Shown here: positions 1 to 8,148 of the stretch, piece by piece | Numbering within the stretch: the stretch's first letter is position 1 | How the letters are laid out: each line of letters begins with the position of its first letter | Assembly (NCBI GenBank): GCA_951813285.1 | Contig: OX638355.1 | Location: forward strand, 5,024,437-5,088,436 | Reading direction: 5' to 3' | DNA: 64,000 nucleotides | From: Terriglobia bacterium | GTDB taxonomy: Bacteria > Acidobacteriota > Terriglobia > Versatilivoradales > Versatilivoraceae | The notes under the pieces: model-generated | Told to the model about the DNA's origin: nothing | Database searches by the model: none | What the model saw: only the letters and a program-made list of their open reading frames with translations | Made by a program: the position numbers and the translations under genes

Positions 1-1581
1 GTAGCGGCCGGGTTGCAGGGACTTGAGCGAAACCTTCCTGGCCAAAGTCATCTGCCGGGAAGCCCCCACGAGCTCCTGCTGGTCCTCCTGTAATCGCGCG
101 ATTTCCTCTTCATCTCTCCTGAAGCGGTACTCTATGGCCGCCGAGGGCCGCTTCGTCTCCTGATCCAGCGTCAAGTTGTAAACCTGGAAGTAGATCCCCA
201 GGCTCTGCTCCCGACCGAACTGCTCACTCACATTGGGATGGACCTTGGTTTCGCCGATCACGAACATTCCCCGCCCCACCTGCCGTTCGGGAAGCTTCTC
301 GATGCGATCGGCCAGGATGAGACTGCTGGTGGCCAGCCGGTCGTCCTGATACTTGGGCACCACGATTCCGACGTACTCCGTCCCCACGTTGCCGCTGTGC
401 AGGTCTTTCAGGACCAACTCCAGCTTGTAGCGGCCGGAGCGCAAGGGCACGGCACGCTGATAGAGTGATTTTCCGCTGAGGGCCTGCTTGAAAAGGGAGT
501 TCGGAACGTCCTTGACGACCACATCCTCGAAGACCTGAACCACACGGCCGGTGATGGTGGACACCCTCCCGAAGATGTTGACCTGAGCGCGGCGAACTCC
601 CGACTGATCCTTGAAGGTCATATCCTTGTGGAGCAGCTCGATGGTGGCAGCCGTCAGCACGGTATCTTCGGTGATCCTGAGAAAGTCGGTGCGGGAGTTG
701 AAGGGGAGCAGGTTGTAGGAGATCTTGGTGTTGACCACAGCCTCCAGATCAGTGAACCTGACCTTGGGCGGGCGTTGCAGGGCCGCATATTGGGAGAGGC
801 GTTCGAACTGATTGTACCGCCGGCTCCGGCCGCCGGGGGACGCCCCCAGACGCATCCCGGAAGGATCGGTGAAACGGTCCGCCTTGCTGGCCATTCCCAT
901 GCTCTCCATGGTGGTCAACCCAGCGTTGGGGACATGCAGCAAGGCGTCCTTCTCGGAAGGATCCATGGTCATGCGGTATTCGCCCGTCATGGTGGGGTCG
1001 ACGAACTCGATCAGCACTTCGTTGCCCAGGTCCGGACCCTCCAGGTGGCGGTAGCGCCAGATTTCGAAGGGGTAGGTGCTGGTGATTCCTCCGCCTTCGT
1101 CAATCGGACGGGCGTAGCGGCCGCCGCCCGCATGGGTCTCGATCTCGTCGGGAGGACCGAAGGTGATATAGATCCGCCCGCGATCCGTCAGCCACCCCGG
1201 GGTCCCGGACGAAAATCGCTCATTGGCATAGGCGATGCGCCGGTAATGTTCATCCCTGGCCTCGTTGACGACCGTATCGGGGTTAGGATCCCGCCTCAAC
1301 CAGAACTGTTCGATGAACTGGTACCGTTCATCGTCGGTGGTCAGCTGCCGGAAGGCTTTCTTTTCTTCCTCCGTAATGATGTAACGGGCGTCGTCACGAA
1401 TCCACTTCTTGAGATAGCGATCCGAGGTTTCACGCTTGAGGGATTTCTCCCGCCGCTCTTCATCCTGGACCGCCTCCCCAGGGAGTCGACCTGCCATCAG
1501 AACCGCGGCCACCCAGCAGAAGAGGATGAATCGGCTTGGCTTGCACACTCTCACGGACAGTCCTCTCAGTCCACGTGACAT
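1..1581 (-). CDS. GWxTD domain-containing protein (partial, C-terminus outside window)
   Basis: Read leftward from an ATG at 1581, this frame stays open for 527 codons to the window edge, so the gene is truncated. The N-terminus has a basic stretch followed by a hydrophobic run (FILFCWVAAVLMAG), consistent with a signal peptide or anchor, then a charged segment. At about residues 125-140 it reads GWLTDRGRIYITFGPPDE, the GWxTD signature that names this family. The family is common in Acidobacteriota and related phyla; its function is not established, though it looks exported. Another ATG lies three codons upstream (1590), and neither start has a convincing Shine-Dalgarno sequence. The family call is firm from the motif; the exact start is not. 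Confidence 0.85.
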   Translation of the reverse strand, partial: MSRGLRGLSVRVCKPSRFILFCWVAAVLMAGRLPGEAVQDEERREKSLKRETSDRYLKKWIRDDARYIITEEEKKAFRQLTTDDERYQFIEQFWLRRDPNPDTVVNEARDEHYRRIAYANERFSSGTPGWLTDRGRIYITFGPPDEIETHAGGGRYARPIDEGGGITSTYPFEIWRYRHLEGPDLGNEVLIEFVDPTMTGEYRMTMDPSEKDALLHVPNAGLTTMESMGMASKADRFTDPSGMRLGASPGGRSRRYNQFERLSQYAALQRPPKVRFTDLEAVVNTKISYNLLPFNSRTDFLRITEDTVLTAATIELLHKDMTFKDQSGVRRAQVNIFGRVSTITGRVVQVFEDVVVKDVPNSLFKQALSGKSLYQRAVPLRSGRYKLELVLKDLHSGNVGTEYVGIVVPKYQDDRLATSSLILADRIEKLPERQVGRGMFVIGETKVHPNVSEQFGREQSLGIYFQVYNLTLDQETKRPSAAIEYRFRRDEEEIARLQEDQQELVGASRQMTLARKVSLKSLQPGRY

Positions 1582-1590
1582 CGGTCGCAT

Positions 1591-2081
1591 TGCAGCATTG
1601 GAAAGTGAACTGGAATCTAATTGATTATAGACCGCAACCGATTGATGTCAATACCATTATGGCCTTGGTTACTGCTCTCCGGCCCGGGTGCGCGCTTTGC
1701 AATTTTCGGACCGGTACTGTGTTCCCGAAGGGTGCACCTCATTCGCCGCCTTCGCGGCTGCGGCAGTGGCAGACCGACACGACCCCGGGCTGCCGCCCGG
1801 GGCTACACGAGGCCGCAGCTCCGCTGCTCTATAAGGAGGGCTTATAGGAGGCGTCTTGCCGGGCAACCCACGCCAACCGCAGCTTCGCAGCTCTCCCTTG
1901 ACTATGACACTGCCGGGGGATAGGAATTTTCCAATTATTTGTCCCCTGGGGCGGGACTGACTTGCAGTCGACCGCCGTGATAGTATGCGGCCGGGATGGC
2001 GGAGGAAGCTCTGAGAGTTGTTGATTCCCTGCCGGCTCCCTGCCGCGGTTTCCGGAGAGCTCCGAGTCGCCCATCGTTCCC
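1591..2081. repeat. Intergenic region with dispersed-repeat remnants
   Basis: No gene is evident. The stretch holds GC-rich palindromic pieces (for example CCCGGGCTGCCGCCCGGG near 1785) and a segment at about 1860-1935 (CGCCAACCGCAGCTTCGCAG then a CTCTCCC/GACACTGC tail). That segment resembles one at about 24555-24625 downstream of the other repeat block. The two look like diverged members of one non-coding repeat family. Confidence 0.5.
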
Positions 2082-2738
2082 ATGACGCCCTCCAAGCGAA
2101 CATGCCCGCTGTGCCAGGCCCGCAAGGCCAAGCGTTTTTGCCCAGCCAAGCAGGCCCACATCTGCCCGGTCTGTTGCGGGCAAAAAAGGGAGGTGGAGAT
2201 CGACTGCCCGAGCGACTGTGTCTACCTGCATTCGGGGCGGGAATACGAGCGGGCCCGGAGGTTCAGGCAGGGTGAGGCTGTGCAACTGACCGAAAGGCTG
2301 TGGAGCAAAGCCTTCCAGACCAGGAACATGGAGTTGCTCATGGGTCTTTGGACCACCATCGACCAGTCCCGCTCCGAATTCCCGTCCTTGGTGGATGCCG
2401 ACGTGCGGGAGGTTCTAGACCGGCTGACTCGAACCTATCGGACACTGGAAATCGGTCTCCACTACGACCACGTGCCCGACACCTTCACTCAGAAAGCTCT
2501 CTACGGTTCGCTGAAGTCTCTATTGGACAAGCCCCGGAAACCGGAGGACCTCTCGGCTTCCACCCCCAAGACAGCCGATGTGCTGGATTGCCTGCAATTG
2601 ATTCTGGAAATGGCGCACCGCTCCGACCCATCACGTCCCAGAAGCCGGGATTTCCTGGACTGGATTGCAGCCATGGTGTCGGAAGCCACTGACAAACGCT
2701 CCCAGCTGGAGGAACCGCCCGGCATAATCCTGCCTTAG
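2082..2738 (+). CDS. Conserved cysteine-rich (zinc-ribbon-like) hypothetical protein
   Basis: A 218-residue protein. Its first 50 residues are packed with paired cysteines: CPLC at 8-11, FCPAK at about 20, ICPVCC at about 28-32 and DCPSDC at about 41-46. This is the pattern of one or two treble-clef or zinc-ribbon sites. The rest is predicted helical with no recognisable catalytic motif. I do not recognise a named family and assign no function. The last bases overlap the end of the convergent pyrF by 4 bp (TTAG shared by both stops). Confidence 0.75.
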   Translation: MTPSKRTCPLCQARKAKRFCPAKQAHICPVCCGQKREVEIDCPSDCVYLHSGREYERARRFRQGEAVQLTERLWSKAFQTRNMELLMGLWTTIDQSRSEFPSLVDADVREVLDRLTRTYRTLEIGLHYDHVPDTFTQKALYGSLKSLLDKPRKPEDLSASTPKTADVLDCLQLILEMAHRSDPSRPRSRDFLDWIAAMVSEATDKRSQLEEPPGIILP

Positions 2739-3457
2739 CCGGCTGTGCGTTCCACCTGGATCGTCTCGATAATGCGGTTCAAACTCAGGAGAGGATCGGC
2801 AGCCGCGGTCACCGGCCGGCCGATCACCAGCAGGTCGGAGCCGGCCCTGACGGCCTCCCGCGGGGTGGCCGCCCGGGCCTGATCATCGAGAGCCGCCCCC
2901 ACGGGGCGAATTCCGGGCGTCACCAGTAGAGGGTCGGGGCCGAAGTTCCGGCGCAAGCGGGCGACTTCGGCCGGAGAGGCCACCAGGCCATCCACGCCGG
3001 ATTCGATAGCAAGCCCGGCCAGGCGCAAGACCTGGTCTGCCGGAGAACCGGAGATTCCAAGGCGTTCAAGGTCGGAGGACGTCAGGCTGGTCAACACGGT
3101 CACCGCCAGAACCAGGGGGCGCTTCGGCTCTGTCGGAGGCGACTGCAGGGTTTCCATCACCGTCTTCAACATTGCGGAACCTCCGCCGGCGTGCACGGTG
3201 ATCATGGAAACGCCCATGGCCCAGGCGGCCAGGGCGGCTTTGGCGGCCGTATTGGGAATATCGTGGAACTTCAGGTCCAGGAATACCCGCTCGCCCATCT
3301 GCAGGATCCCGGCCACCACCGGCGGCCCGGCCGCGGTGAACAGCTGACTGCCCACCTTGAACAGGCCCACCCGCCCGCGCAACCGCCGCACCAATCCCAG
3401 ACCCTCGCCGGGAGAGTCTACGTCCAGCGCAATAATGATCCGATCTTCAGCCTTCAT
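2735..3457 (-). CDS. pyrF: Orotidine 5'-phosphate decarboxylase
   Basis: Catalyses decarboxylation of OMP to UMP, the last step of de novo pyrimidine synthesis. From the chosen ATG at 3457 (MKAEDRIIIALDVD) the protein is 240 residues, normal for the family, and carries the catalytic DxKxxDI signature (DLKFHDIPNT, residues 61-70). The frame is open back to an ATG at 3526, directly after the pyrD stop. The extra 23 residues (MVAPRPWSAERTR...) do not look like PyrF, but a start at 3526 coupled to pyrD, or at the ATG at 3469, cannot be excluded because the GGGGGAGG stretch abuts the 3457 ATG. It is co-transcribed with pyrD. Confidence 0.93.
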   Translation of the reverse strand: MKAEDRIIIALDVDSPGEGLGLVRRLRGRVGLFKVGSQLFTAAGPPVVAGILQMGERVFLDLKFHDIPNTAAKAALAAWAMGVSMITVHAGGGSAMLKTVMETLQSPPTEPKRPLVLAVTVLTSLTSSDLERLGISGSPADQVLRLAGLAIESGVDGLVASPAEVARLRRNFGPDPLLVTPGIRPVGAALDDQARAATPREAVRAGSDLLVIGRPVTAAADPLLSLNRIIETIQVERTAG

Positions 3458-3526
3458 CCTCCCCCGCATAAAACACGCCCGTTTCAGCCTCGTACGTTCC
3501 GCCGACCAGGGCCGGGGTGCGACCAT

Positions 3527-4441
3527 TCAGTCGGCTCGCAGCCGGCCGATTACCGAGCGGATGGAGGGGAAACCCTTGCGCCGGCAGTAGGCCCCTAGCC
3601 CCCGGATCACCTTCAGCGGAGCCTGCGGATCCACGAAGTTGGCCGTCCCCACCTGCACGGCCTTGGCTCCCACGATCAGATATTCCAGGGCGTCCTCGGC
3701 CGTCCGGATCCCGCCAATAGCCACCACCGGAATCCCAACCGTCCCTACCACCTCATACACCATCCTCAAGGCCACCGGCTTGATCGCCGGCCCGGAGAGG
3801 CCTCCCGTGATGTTCCCCAACCGCGGGCGAAAGCTCTCCACGTCCACCGACATTCCCGTCAGCGTGTTGACCAGGCTGAGCGCATCCGCCCCGCCGTCCT
3901 CGGCGGCTCGGGCCAACTCCCTGATGTCGGTCACATTGGGAGACAGCTTGACCAGAACGGGACGGCGAGCCCGCAACTTGACGGCCTCGACCACCTCCCG
4001 GGTGGCGCGGGGATCGGAGCCGTACATCATTCCCCCCGACTTCACGTTGGGGCAGGAGATATTGAGCTCGTAACCGGCCAGGCCGTCCGACTCATTCAAC
4101 ACTTCCACCACTTGCACGTACTCTTCGGTGGTGAATCCGAAAACGTTGGCAAATATGCGGGTGCGGTAGTCGCGAAGCAACGGCAACCTGCTGGATACGA
4201 ACTCTTTTACCCCGACGTTCTGCAGACCGACGGCGTTCAGCATGCCCATGGCCGTCCCGTGAAGCCGCGGACCTTCAGCGCCCCCCATCGGCTCAATCGA
4301 GAGTCCCTTGACAACGATGCCTCCCAGCCGGTTCAAGTCCACCAACCGGCTGAACTCTTCACCGTATCCAAAGGTGCCGCTGGCGGTCATCACCGGGTTC
4401 TTCAGCCTGATTCCCGCAAATTCGGTTCTCAGATCGACCAT
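3527..4441 (-). CDS. pyrD: Dihydroorotate dehydrogenase, class 1B-type catalytic subunit
   Basis: Oxidises dihydroorotate to orotate using FMN. The 304-residue TIM barrel opens with VDLRTEFAGIRLKNPVMTASGTFGYG and contains NISCPNVKSGG. The Cys at about residue 130 is the class 1 catalytic base; class 2 enzymes use Ser. Class 1B enzymes normally pair with the PyrK electron-transfer subunit, but no pyrK is adjacent here: downstream is pyrF and upstream the RHH/ParA pair. The partner must lie elsewhere or the electron acceptor differs. The pyrD stop is immediately followed by the first possible pyrF start codon. Confidence 0.93.
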   Translation of the reverse strand: MVDLRTEFAGIRLKNPVMTASGTFGYGEEFSRLVDLNRLGGIVVKGLSIEPMGGAEGPRLHGTAMGMLNAVGLQNVGVKEFVSSRLPLLRDYRTRIFANVFGFTTEEYVQVVEVLNESDGLAGYELNISCPNVKSGGMMYGSDPRATREVVEAVKLRARRPVLVKLSPNVTDIRELARAAEDGGADALSLVNTLTGMSVDVESFRPRLGNITGGLSGPAIKPVALRMVYEVVGTVGIPVVAIGGIRTAEDALEYLIVGAKAVQVGTANFVDPQAPLKVIRGLGAYCRRKGFPSIRSVIGRLRAD

Positions 4442-4552
4442 GGCAGACCGCTGGCTGATCCCCTGCCCCTAAGATGAAACACCGGAATAACGGCTTGCAG
4501 GGAACCGGAAGGGGCAAACAGTCGACCTCCCCTGCCCCTCATCCCAATATCC

Positions 4553-4786
4553 CTATCCGACGGGACGCTTGCCGCGGGATTGGAACAACAGTTCGAGAGC
4601 TTCCTCAAGCAGCGCTTGAGAAGTGGTGTCCTCCTCGACGGCAATCAGACGAAGCTGCTTCACCGTCTCTGGAGGAAAATGTCCGCCGATATGCCTCGTC
4701 CCCTGGCGCTGCCGGGCACGGCCACTCCGCGTGCTATTGAGCTCGATGGCAGTGCCGAATTTGTTAGCCATCTGGAAGGCCTCCAT
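4553..4786 (-). CDS. Ribbon-helix-helix protein, probable ParA partner
   Basis: A 77-residue basic protein. The segment GGHFPPETVKQLRLIAVEEDTTSQALLEEALELLF matches a ribbon-helix-helix fold: a short strand followed by two helices, with the usual 'tsqaLleEALelLf' end. RHH proteins often follow small ParA ATPases as the centromere-binding and repressor partner. The ATG at 4786 lies 4 bases beyond the ParA stop, so the two are translationally linked; a second in-frame ATG is at 4771. The likely role is DNA-binding partner or autorepressor of the ParA gene, inferred from size, fold and context. Confidence 0.7.
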   Translation of the reverse strand: MEAFQMANKFGTAIELNSTRSGRARQRQGTRHIGGHFPPETVKQLRLIAVEEDTTSQALLEEALELLFQSRGKRPVG

Positions 4787-4790
4787 TTGC

Positions 4791-5414
4791 TCATAGTTGA
4801 CTTAACCGTCTCTGAACGAATTGGTGCAGCCGGTCCATCTCTTTGGCCGCCTTACTCTTGGGATCGAACTCCTGGGCCACCAGCCCCGTGATCAGCGAGC
4901 GCGCAAAGGCTACCCGGTGCCCCAATCGAACCGGACAAATCTCTACGCCCAGCCCCTTGAGCGCCTCGACTGCCTGATCGGCATCGCGACCAACCGAGGC
5001 GATCGAATTGAGCACCACGCAGATCGGCTTATGGGCGGTGCGAATAAAATCCAGACTGTTGTTGAGGGCATCCAGGTCCAGGATCGCCGAACGGCAGGGA
5101 ATCAGCACCAGATCGGACAGCTTGGCTGCTTCCAGCGCCGAACCGTCCGAATGGGGAGCCGTATCCAGATAGAGCATCTCTCCCCCGATGATGGCCACCC
5201 GGGTCACTTCCCGGCGCAGCCGGCTGGCATGGGCCGACAGCACCACGGGCACCTCCGTATCCCGCCGGTCCGCCCAGTTGGCCGCGGAGGCCTGCGGGTC
5301 CAGATCGATGACAGCGGTGTTCCGACCCGACAGCGCCGAAGCCACCGCCAGGTGCAATGTCAGGGTCGTCTTGCCGGCCCCGCCCTTTTGGCTGATCACA
5401 GCGACTGTTTTCAT
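4791..5414 (-). CDS. ParA/MinD-like partition ATPase
   Basis: A 207-residue member of the small ParA class. The deviant Walker A KGGAGKTT is at residues 10-17 and a Walker A' region with DLDPQASAANWADRR follows at about 37-51; both lysines expected of the family are present. Such ATPases position plasmids, chromosomes or protein complexes by binding DNA nonspecifically in the ATP state. It lacks the N-terminal extension of plasmid type Ia ParA, and its partner here is a small RHH protein, the type Ib arrangement. A chromosomal location between pyrD and a helicase suggests either a domesticated plasmid module or an orphan positioning system. Confidence 0.85.
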   Translation of the reverse strand: MKTVAVISQKGGAGKTTLTLHLAVASALSGRNTAVIDLDPQASAANWADRRDTEVPVVLSAHASRLRREVTRVAIIGGEMLYLDTAPHSDGSALEAAKLSDLVLIPCRSAILDLDALNNSLDFIRTAHKPICVVLNSIASVGRDADQAVEALKGLGVEICPVRLGHRVAFARSLITGLVAQEFDPKSKAAKEMDRLHQFVQRRLSQL

Positions 5415-5490
5415 CCTTCCCCCTGCTCGCCCGGACTGCGTTTGCCCGCTGCTGCTACCGGCGGGCCGAACGGCTTGCCGCTTTTATACA

Positions 5491-5528
5491 TTTGAACAAC
5501 TTCAAACCTGTATTTGTATAATACTATG
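5491..5528. promoter_or_regulatory. Divergent promoter region with palindromic candidate operator
   Basis: Between the divergent ParA and helicase genes lies TTTGAA-CAAC-TTCAAA (5491-5506), a perfect inverted repeat with 6-bp arms. It is flanked by TACA and TGTA and followed by TTGTATAATAC (TATAAT-like -10 near 5517). The region is much more A+T rich than its surroundings. It could be the operator bound by the RHH protein. No well-spaced -35 box is clear. Confidence 0.45.
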
Positions 5529-5607
5529 AGATTGTACACCTGAAGTCACGACAAATGATAAGATCCTTCCCGGCTGGCCCACGGCCGCCTTTTCCTCCGG
5601 ACCCACC

Positions 5608-8142
5608 ATGTCCCGCCTTCCAGATCTCTGCTCCGACGCGGTCCTCCAGGTCCTGCGTTTCACTATCCAGGAAGCGCAAGGCAACGAGGTCTTCTTCCTC
5701 GGAACGACCGACGAGTCCGGGGTGCTTCGAGAGGTCGACCCCTTGGCCCGAGGCAACGACTCGGCCGTTCCCGCCCTTCTCCAGGTGGCTTCTCCCGGGA
5801 ACGTGATCCTCCACAACCATCCCTCGGGGCATCTGGTCCCCTCAGACGCCGACCTCGAACTGGCCTCCCACTACGGCAACCAGGGCGTGGGGTTCTATAT
5901 CGTCAACAACTCCGCGGATCAGGTCTATGTAGTGGTGGAGGCCTTCAAGAAACCCGTTTCACCCATGTTGGCCGTTCCCGAAATCCTCCGAATGTTCGCC
6001 CCCGGCGGAGCCCTGGCCAACAGATTCAGCGACTACCACCACCGTCCGGCCCAAGAAACCATGGCCGAAACGGTCGCAGAGACTTTCAACCATTCCCGGG
6101 TGGCCCTCATCGAGGCCGCTACCGGCACCGGAAAGAGCCTGGCCTACCTGATTCCGGCAATCCTGTGGGCGGTACGCAACCGGAAGCGGGTGGTGGTTTC
6201 CACCAACACCATCAATTTGCAGGAACAGTTGATCAACAAGGATATTCCGCAATTGCAGCAGGTGTTGGACTGTGAATTCAATGCAGTGCTGGTCAAGGGA
6301 ATGGGCAACTATCTTTGTCTGGACAAGTTGCAGGCTCTGGACCAACAGGGCAAGCTGTTTCTGGAGGAGGAGTGGGCCGATTTCACCGCACTGTCCCAAT
6401 GGGCCCGCAAGACCTCGGACGGCAGCCGGTCCGATCTGTCTCTCAATGTCTCGTCCGCCCTGTGGGAAAAGGTATCCTGCGAGAGCGATACCTGCACCCG
6501 AATCAAGTGCGATCACTACAGCCGCTGTTTCTTCTACAAGGCCCGGCGCCAGGCGGCCGCGGCCGACCTGCTGGTGGTGAACCACCATTTGTTGTTCGCC
6601 GATCTGGCCGTACGTCGAGCCACCGGACGCTACCATGACGCCGCCGTCCTCCCGCCCTACTCCCGGTTGATTCTGGATGAAGCCCACAACGTGGAAGACA
6701 TCGCCACCGAGTACTTCGGCGTCCAGGTTTCCAAGCTCTCCCTGCGCCGGCTCCTGGCGCGCTTCTACCAGGTCGCGAAACGAGGGACCGTCCGCGAGAA
6801 GGGAGCCATTCCCATACTGCTGGCCAGACTCCACTCCATGGGAAAAGGAGTCGATCCCGCTCTGTCGGGTCGAATCGAGGAGCACGTCCGAAGCCGCCTG
6901 TTGCCGGAACTGGAGCAGACTTCCTTTCTGGCCGACGGGGTGTTCAACGACTGCGCGGCCTGGTTCGAAGCCCGCAGCCGGGAGCCCTCCGTGGAAAGGA
7001 AAGTGCGCTTCACCAGCGATCTCTACCGGCAGGAAGACTGGAAGGTCACCATCCTGGCCCGAATCCACCAACTTCTGCAGGCCGCCCAGGTCCTTTACGG
7101 AAACCTGCGGGCGGTGGACCGGCTGCTGACCAACCTCCCGGAGGAAACTCGAGAATCCCTGCAACGCCAGAGAATCGAACTGAACGCCTTGACCGATCGT
7201 CTGGAGGCGACAACGGTCACCTTGGCCGAGATATTCGGGGTCGAGGAAAACGGCAAGGTCCGGTGGATCCAATGGTCTCCATCCCGATCGGGCAAACGGG
7301 TAACCTTCCGCCAAGTCCCCCTGTACATCGGCGAGCTTCTGCGCCGGAACGTTTTCGAGAAGTTCGCAACCGTGGTGATGACCAGCGCCACACTGACCAG
7401 CGAAAAGCGATTCGACTTTCTGAAAGAGCGCCTGGGGCTCCAGCAGGATCCGGACTCCCGCCTGGTGGAATTGGCGCTGCCCCCCGTCTTCGACTACCGG
7501 CGCCAGGCCATCCTGGCCATTCCCACCGATTTGCCTTACCCCGACCACCCCGATTTCGCGGAGGCTCTCGGCCGTTTCCTGCTGCGGGCTCTGGACGCCT
7601 CCCAAGGCAAGGCCCTGGTGCTCTTCACCTCCTACGCCCTGCTGAAGCGTACCTACCAATGCCTGGCCCAGCCCCTGAGCGCACTCGGGATTGCCGCCTT
7701 GAAACAGGGAGACGCCCCCAGACACCGGCTCACCCACCATTTCAGGAGGGACAAGACCAGTGTTCTGTTCGCCACCGCCAGCTTCTGGGAAGGCGTGGAC
7801 GTGGCCGGAGAGGCTTTGGAGAACCTGGTTCTGACCAAGCTTCCCTTCAGCGTCCCACGAGAGCCGGTGGTGGCGGCCCGGGCCGAGGACATCCGGAACC
7901 GGAACGGCAATCCCTTTCTCGAGTATATCGTTCCCCAAGCGGTGATTCGTTTCCGGCAGGGATTCGGACGGCTGATCCGCGACCGCAAGGACCGCGGCTG
8001 CATCCTGATTCTGGACCGGCGGGTTCTGGAAAAGTCCTATGGCCGGACCTTCCTGGATTCGCTTCCCGACTGCCGGCGCGTGGCCGGCAAGAGCGACCTG
8101 GTCCTCGAAAACCTCAGAGAGTTTTTCGGGAGCGTCCGTTGA
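5608..8142 (+). CDS. JAMM/JAB domain fused to DinG/XPD-type DNA helicase
   Basis: 844 residues. Residues 1-110 form a JAB/RadC-like domain with a complete metal motif: H69-x-H71, seven residues, S79-x-x-D82 (HNHPSGHLVPSDAD), and a candidate upstream glutamate at 27. The rest is a superfamily 2 XPD/DinG helicase. It has Walker A EAATGTGKS (about 170-178), four clustered cysteines at about 291-309 (spacing CESDTC..C..C) that should bind a 4Fe-4S cluster, and DEAH at about 357. The C-terminal half contains SATL, an SFWEGVDVAGE stretch and a GRLIRDRKDRG motif VI. The helicase should unwind 5'-3' on damaged or structured DNA. The JAB domain is unusual for DinG and could be a metallopeptidase or deubiquitinase-like domain or an inactive DNA-repair module. 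It converges with mutL, 6 bp apart. Confidence 0.9.
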   Translation: MSRLPDLCSDAVLQVLRFTIQEAQGNEVFFLGTTDESGVLREVDPLARGNDSAVPALLQVASPGNVILHNHPSGHLVPSDADLELASHYGNQGVGFYIVNNSADQVYVVVEAFKKPVSPMLAVPEILRMFAPGGALANRFSDYHHRPAQETMAETVAETFNHSRVALIEAATGTGKSLAYLIPAILWAVRNRKRVVVSTNTINLQEQLINKDIPQLQQVLDCEFNAVLVKGMGNYLCLDKLQALDQQGKLFLEEEWADFTALSQWARKTSDGSRSDLSLNVSSALWEKVSCESDTCTRIKCDHYSRCFFYKARRQAAAADLLVVNHHLLFADLAVRRATGRYHDAAVLPPYSRLILDEAHNVEDIATEYFGVQVSKLSLRRLLARFYQVAKRGTVREKGAIPILLARLHSMGKGVDPALSGRIEEHVRSRLLPELEQTSFLADGVFNDCAAWFEARSREPSVERKVRFTSDLYRQEDWKVTILARIHQLLQAAQVLYGNLRAVDRLLTNLPEETRESLQRQRIELNALTDRLEATTVTLAEIFGVEENGKVRWIQWSPSRSGKRVTFRQVPLYIGELLRRNVFEKFATVVMTSATLTSEKRFDFLKERLGLQQDPDSRLVELALPPVFDYRRQAILAIPTDLPYPDHPDFAEALGRFLLRALDASQGKALVLFTSYALLKRTYQCLAQPLSALGIAALKQGDAPRHRLTHHFRRDKTSVLFATASFWEGVDVAGEALENLVLTKLPFSVPREPVVAARAEDIRNRNGNPFLEYIVPQAVIRFRQGFGRLIRDRKDRGCILILDRRVLEKSYGRTFLDSLPDCRRVAGKSDLVLENLREFFGSVR

Positions 8143-8148
8143 CCCGAC

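Noticed and set aside
628-1578. 316-codon open frame on the plus strand
   Set aside because: Antisense to the GWxTD gene, whose motif settles the true strand.
5959-7938. 659-codon open frame on the minus strand
   Set aside because: Antisense shadow of the JAB-DinG helicase gene, without a recognisable domain; typical of GC-rich codon bias.
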